A stretch of DNA of 35,203 nucleotides from Candidatus Poribacteria bacterium. GTDB lineage: Bacteria; Poribacteria; WGA-4E; WGA-3G. The number at the start of each line of letters is the position of its first letter. Within the stretch, counting starts at the first letter, position 1. Of this stretch, positions 31,496 through 35,203 are shown piece by piece. Position numbers and translations under genes: made by a program. The stretch covers positions 1 through 35,203 of the forward strand of contig JAPPNJ010000021.1 of the NCBI GenBank assembly GCA_028818705.1, written 5' to 3'. The notes under the pieces were generated by a model. The model did not search any database. It had not been told where the DNA came from and saw nothing but the letters and a program-made list of their open reading frames with translations.

Positions 31496-32164
31496 TTGGA
31501 ACTGAAAGAGAAGATAGCATTCATATCAGATACGTTAGAGAATTTACTCGGTGTGCCGAGTCGTGATGGTCGTGGAGATGTCTTAGAATGTCTTATCTTA
31601 ACGATTCTGTCCCAAAACACAACCGATGTTAACCGGGACAAGGGATACACTGAACTGAAAGAACGCTTTCCGACGTGGGAAGAGGTATTGCAGGCGGATG
31701 CCAAGGCGATAGAGAAAGCGATAAGACTTGCTGGATTGGGAGCACAGAAGAGCCAGACTATCAAAAACTTCCTCTCGTGGCTCAAGGCAGAACACGGTGA
31801 ACTCTCATTGGAGTTCATCCACGATATGGAAACCGAGGATGCATTGGAACTGTTGTGTCAACACAAAGGTATTGGCATCAAAACCGCCTGCGTCACGCTC
31901 TCTTTCGCGTGTGGTCGAGAAGTATTCCCAGTCGATACACACATTCTGAGGATATCCAAACGCCTTGGGCTGGTTCCACCAAATTGCAGTGCAGAAAAAG
32001 CACACGTGGTGTTACCTCCAATAGTGCCAGCGGGCAAGGCGTATCCATTCCACATGAACTTGATTTACTTTGGCAGACAGATCTGTAACGCCCGAAAGCC
32101 GCTATGCGAACGGTGCCCATTGACGCAGCACTGCCTCTACTATAAAGATAATTTGCAAACTTAG
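31496..32164 (+). CDS. nth: Endonuclease III (base-excision repair DNA glycosylase/lyase)
   Basis: A 222-residue HhH-GPD DNA glycosylase that removes oxidised pyrimidines and nicks the resulting abasic site. The helix-hairpin-helix is KGIGIKTACVTLSF, with the catalytic lysine K129, and the second catalytic residue is D147 (FPVDTHI). The iron-sulfur loop is C197-x6-C204-x2-C207-x5-C213 (CNARKPLCERCPLTQHC), the exact spacing for a 4Fe-4S cluster. LSQNTTDVN (39-47) is the conserved damage-recognition loop. Length is normal. The start is TTG 31496 with GGCGAG upstream; no better start lies in frame. It is followed by an unrelated membrane-protein gene. Confidence 0.92.
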   Translation: MELKEKIAFISDTLENLLGVPSRDGRGDVLECLILTILSQNTTDVNRDKGYTELKERFPTWEEVLQADAKAIEKAIRLAGLGAQKSQTIKNFLSWLKAEHGELSLEFIHDMETEDALELLCQHKGIGIKTACVTLSFACGREVFPVDTHILRISKRLGLVPPNCSAEKAHVVLPPIVPAGKAYPFHMNLIYFGRQICNARKPLCERCPLTQHCLYYKDNLQT

Positions 32165-32193
32165 GTAGTTCTTTCCTGTACTGGAGGGAAAAG

Positions 32194-34374
32194 ATGTTTG
32201 ATTGGAGAAATTGGTCGTGGAAACATTTATTTGTGGTGTTGTTGATACTACACCTGCTACCAATCTGGATCTTTGCGTATTTTCCCTCTCAAGATGGTGC
32301 CAGTCACATCTATAACGGTTTAGTATTAAAAGAATATGGAAAACACGAAAACTATAAGATGCGAGACGCGTGGGAACTGAACATCACGGTTTTCCCGAAC
32401 TGGTTGTCCCATATTATACTGGCGGCACTCCTTTATGTGTTCCCACCTGTTATGTCGGAAAAGGTTTTTTTGACAATTGCGATAGGAATGGTGCCGTTTG
32501 CTTTCTTCTATTTCCTCAATGCTGTCCATAGGGGCCAGAAAGGACAGTATGTGTATGCCTGGCTCGGTTTCCCTTTCACTTACAACTACCTTCTCTACAT
32601 GGGATTTTACAACTTCCAGTTAAGTATCTCGTTTTTCTTTTTTAGTTTCGGGTTCTGGTGGAAACACAAAGACGACATGCAAGTAAGACACCTATCTTGG
32701 CTCTATGTGTTGCTACTGCTGACCTATCTATCGCACATCGCTTCTTATGGTCTCGTGGTGTTAGGTATCACTGTGGCGGGAAGCAGTATGTGGGGCACCC
32801 CAGCGATAGCTGCAGCGTGGCGAACGCGTACTGAAGGCTTTAGTGCGATGCTACAAAAGTTTGTCGTATCCCTCAAGCCTGTCTTCCGCTTTCTCCTTTA
32901 TATGGTGCCGATGTATTTTGTCTTGATAGACTACTATTTACAGAGCGTGAAACAACATACACAAGGAAAGCATCGAGGGGCAGAATGGGTTTGGGAATAT
33001 TTTTGGGGTGTTAAATCAATCGTCTATTTTACCGATTGGCATGTTACGGTTAACTATTTTCTCCTCGCTGTGTTGGGTATCGCAGCTATTATCTCTATCG
33101 GTTATCGAATTCAACGAAAAGAGTGGGTGAAACGGACAGATGCCTTTTTGCTAATCGCACTTCTATTTACTTATATGTTCGTCAGGGCACCTTGGAGTTA
33201 TGGACCTGGCGGTTGGATCAACGATAGGATTCATCTCTATATTCTGTTGCTGTTGGGAGCATGGTTAATTCCAGATATGGGCAGACCGTTTCGTCATGTT
33301 ATTGCAGCGTGCCTCATCATTTTTAGCCTACTCCACTTTGGTAGGACTGCCCACGACCATGCGCGTATTGCTCCGGAGATTGCAGAGCTGGTATCAGGAA
33401 CACACTTGATAGAACCTCACACAACGTATCAGATTCGGACGGAAGAAGGCGGTTGGCACAAATCCGAGGCGTTAGGGAAGGTTGAATACGTTACACCTTA
33501 TGTCCATCATACGGCACTCTACGGTGTCTACGCAGATGATGTGGCGCATCTGTCAAATTACGAAGCCGAATTCAATTACTTCCCTGTAAACCGCAACGCC
33601 GAGAACGCACCGGAGAATTATCTCGATTTGTGGTACCATAAAGCACCTGTAGATTACGTTATTGCGTGGTATCCACCTGATACGCCTGAATTTCGGGCAT
33701 ATACCGCCGATCATGAAATTATCCACGAAACGAAACATCTCCAAGTCTATAGAAAAAAGCGCGCTCCTGCACCAGTACTTGAATTGTGGGATAAAACAGA
33801 AACTGGTCGTTTGATAATTCGTTTTGATATGCAACCGTACGGCAGCGAAACAGCACCAGACCACCACGCGATTGGACCCAATACGGAATATGAGAGCGGT
33901 AAATTCGGATGGGACACACGCTCGCCGCATGAAGCTTATCAAAGTAAGGAAATCTCATTCGATTATGCTGTCGATATCTCTACACAAGAGGACCAAAAAA
34001 AAGGGATCGGGCGTGGGGTGCTTATGCCCCGTTGGTGGCCACAATTGGCTCGGGACGCTGTTTGGGGTCAGCGGGATGCTGCTTTCAAAATTGATCTACC
34101 CAACGGCACTTATCGCGTGACCAATACTTTCTGGGCAGGAGAAGCGGGAACACATACAGTCAATATGATAGCCAATGGCACACAAATCCTCAGCGACCTC
34201 ATCGTGCAGGGTAGAACTGATGCACGTGAACATACCTATACAGTAGAAGTCACGGAGGGGTACCTCACCCAAGTTATTTTTACGCCCAAAGATCGGGTGC
34301 GCCTCGAAAATGACTGGGAAAACAAGTACCATTTTTGGATTTGGAACGGCTGTACAGTCGAACAAATTTTTTAA
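32194..34374 (+). CDS. GT-C-like integral membrane protein with C-terminal beta-sandwich
   Basis: A 726-residue protein. The first helix (about 12-30) is followed by FPSQDGASHIYNGLVLKEYG, an acidic loop like the catalytic D-x-D/E-type loop after helix 1 of GT-C glycosyltransferases. About ten more helices run to residue 405. Residues 420-530 form a soluble region, and 600-726 a beta-rich domain (FKIDLPNGTYRVTNTFWAGE, TQVIFTPKDRVRLEN) resembling malectin/carbohydrate-binding sandwiches. It may transfer or handle cell-surface sugars using a lipid-linked donor. The family is not certain. The ATG at 32194 has GGAGGGAAAAG upstream. Confidence 0.65.
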   Translation: MFDWRNWSWKHLFVVLLILHLLPIWIFAYFPSQDGASHIYNGLVLKEYGKHENYKMRDAWELNITVFPNWLSHIILAALLYVFPPVMSEKVFLTIAIGMVPFAFFYFLNAVHRGQKGQYVYAWLGFPFTYNYLLYMGFYNFQLSISFFFFSFGFWWKHKDDMQVRHLSWLYVLLLLTYLSHIASYGLVVLGITVAGSSMWGTPAIAAAWRTRTEGFSAMLQKFVVSLKPVFRFLLYMVPMYFVLIDYYLQSVKQHTQGKHRGAEWVWEYFWGVKSIVYFTDWHVTVNYFLLAVLGIAAIISIGYRIQRKEWVKRTDAFLLIALLFTYMFVRAPWSYGPGGWINDRIHLYILLLLGAWLIPDMGRPFRHVIAACLIIFSLLHFGRTAHDHARIAPEIAELVSGTHLIEPHTTYQIRTEEGGWHKSEALGKVEYVTPYVHHTALYGVYADDVAHLSNYEAEFNYFPVNRNAENAPENYLDLWYHKAPVDYVIAWYPPDTPEFRAYTADHEIIHETKHLQVYRKKRAPAPVLELWDKTETGRLIIRFDMQPYGSETAPDHHAIGPNTEYESGKFGWDTRSPHEAYQSKEISFDYAVDISTQEDQKKGIGRGVLMPRWWPQLARDAVWGQRDAAFKIDLPNGTYRVTNTFWAGEAGTHTVNMIANGTQILSDLIVQGRTDAREHTYTVEVTEGYLTQVIFTPKDRVRLENDWENKYHFWIWNGCTVEQIF

Positions 34375-34389
34375 ACTATTAAGGTTGCT

Positions 34390-34449
34390 CGGTTTTGTCT
34401 CCTCTTCCCAGCAACGGTTGGGATGGCTTCGGCTTTCTGTCCAAAACCG
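34390..34449. promoter_or_regulatory. Structured leader before sat (three-way junction-like)
   Basis: CGGTTTTG (34390-34397) pairs perfectly with CAAAACCG (34442-34449). Inside, CCCAGC (34407-34412) pairs with GTTGGG (34417-34422) around AACG, and GGC-TTCG-GCT (34425-34434) makes a small UUCG hairpin. It could be a regulatory RNA leader, or another loop-filled palindrome like that at 4874-4911, with which it shares a 16-mer. Confidence 0.45.
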
Positions 34450-34489
34450 TGCCTGTGATTAAGAATGGGTTTTTTGTAAAATAAAACAA

Positions 34490-34520
34490 TTGACTGTATT
34501 CTTACCAAAAACCTTACAAT
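34490..34520 (+). promoter_or_regulatory. Possible promoter of sat
   Basis: TTGACT (34490-34495), a long 19-nt spacer and TACAAT (34515-34520). If used, transcription begins after the structured element at 34390-34449. Confidence 0.35.
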
Positions 34521-34581
34521 TAATAATAGACTTTCCATTTTTGAAATGGAGAAAAATGCACAAGGAGACGTTAGAAAACAG

Positions 34582-35203
34582 ATGATTAAACCACATGGTG
34601 CCGAAACCTTAAAACCGCTTTACGTTTCGGATGATGCAGAACGTGCTGAACTGACCAAAGAAGCGGAGCAGCTTCCGTCTGTGTTGCTTTCCTCAGGTGC
34701 TGCTGCATCAGCCGTGATGCTTGCGTCAGGTTACTTCACACCACTGACGGGCTACATGAACATCGCTGAAGCGACGAGTGTTGCTACAGATATGAAACTG
34801 TCAAACGGACTCTTCTGGCCCGTTCCTATCATGAATATTGTTCCATCGGAACAACTCACCGATGCGGTGAAAAATGCCGACAGAATTGCGCTTCGCGATC
34901 CGAACGTTGACGGCAATCCGCCGATCGCTGTTATGAAGGTTTCGGCAATTGAAACACTTTCAACAGAACAGAAACAACTTCTTATTGAAAAGACCTTTGG
35001 AACGACTGACCCTGAGCACCCGGGTGTCCCGGCTTTTGCAAATGTCGGAGACAATGTCCTTTCAGGTCCGATCGAGGTACTGAACTACTCCTACTTCCGA
35101 GAGGACTTCCCCGACACGTTCCGGACAGCGGTTGAGATTCGTGAAGACATCGCTGCGCGCGGATGGGACACCGTCGTCGCTTTCCAGACACGGAATCCGA
35201 TGC
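34582..35203 (+). CDS. sat: Sulfate adenylyltransferase (ATP sulfurylase), 5' part
   Basis: The first 207 codons of an ATP sulfurylase, cut by the window end. The enzyme joins ATP and sulfate to give APS, or runs backward in sulfur oxidation. The N-terminus MIKPHGAETLKPLYV and the segments ASGYFTPLTGYM, GLFWPVPIMN and FRTAVEIREDIAARGWDTVV fit the homo-oligomeric Sat found in sulfate reducers and sulfur oxidisers. The window stops inside the conserved ATP-binding motif at QTRNPM (of QxRNPxHRAH). The start ATG 34582 has AAGGAGA at 34562-34568, a rather long 13-nt spacing. aprBA may follow beyond the edge. Confidence 0.9.
   Translation, partial: MIKPHGAETLKPLYVSDDAERAELTKEAEQLPSVLLSSGAAASAVMLASGYFTPLTGYMNIAEATSVATDMKLSNGLFWPVPIMNIVPSEQLTDAVKNADRIALRDPNVDGNPPIAVMKVSAIETLSTEQKQLLIEKTFGTTDPEHPGVPAFANVGDNVLSGPIEVLNYSYFREDFPDTFRTAVEIREDIAARGWDTVVAFQTRNPM

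Noticed and set aside
1..35203. tRNA or rRNA genes
   Set aside because: I saw no tRNA T-loop with matching acceptor stem or rRNA core sequence; a dedicated tRNA search was not possible.

Overview
The window looks like a chromosomal segment of a free-living or symbiotic environmental bacterium with mid-range GC (not computed). Gene content recalls Candidatus Poribacteria and related uncultured groups: a PhyH-type dioxygenase, a sugar phosphate isomerase/epimerase-like TIM barrel, a Gfo/Idh/MocA oxidoreductase, a secreted LamG protein, a DUF6785/6784-like membrane protein, and a dissimilatory-type ATP sulfurylase. This assignment is an inference from gene families. No rRNA or other phylogenetic marker was compared.

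Layout. 1-4852 is an accessory block: an IS3-family element cut by the left edge, an AT-rich membrane-anchored orphan, and a single-chain Type IIG-like restriction-modification enzyme. 4990-10508 is on the minus strand: an SDR dehydrogenase, a heterodimeric ABC exporter whose two subunits overlap by 4 nt, and a secreted LamG protein. 10867-14275 is on the plus strand: coaE, a PhyH-like dioxygenase and a secreted metallophosphoesterase. 14638-17293 (minus) is a modABC molybdate uptake operon with a tiny acidic ORF between modB and modC. 17596-25521 is a long plus-strand series: TIM-barrel isomerase, an unknown protein, a cysteine-synthase homologue, DUF1015, an alpha/beta hydrolase, a CinA N-domain protein, an N-terminally extended IF-1, a J-domain protein and a FabG-like SDR. 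25539-29246 (minus) holds a Gfo/Idh/MocA oxidoreductase directly behind a PIN toxin and putative antitoxin, then a membrane-anchored DUF3352-like protein. 29408-35203 (plus) holds the DUF6785-like protein, endonuclease III, a GT-C-like membrane protein, and the start of sat, cut by the right edge.

The most unusual content is between the genes. Short palindromes occur again and again. Their stems differ completely in sequence yet still pair (compensatory change), while a short 3' tail around CCTAC is conserved. Several have had their loops filled by other hairpins, giving nested structures: a multi-level one at 9553-9730, and an array of six hairpins (one broken) lying between the two halves of another element at 14397-14636. 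A second repeat type is a degenerate 7-nt tandem repeat in strict heptad phase at seven or so loci. Three of these arrays begin at the base after a stop codon. Together these suggest an active or recently active system that spreads or rewrites hairpins in this genome. No enzyme for it is visible in the window.

Functional links worth noting are a possible serine to O-phosphoserine to cysteine route (DUF1015 plus the cysteine-synthase homologue), a complete molybdate importer, and sulfate activation beginning at the right edge.
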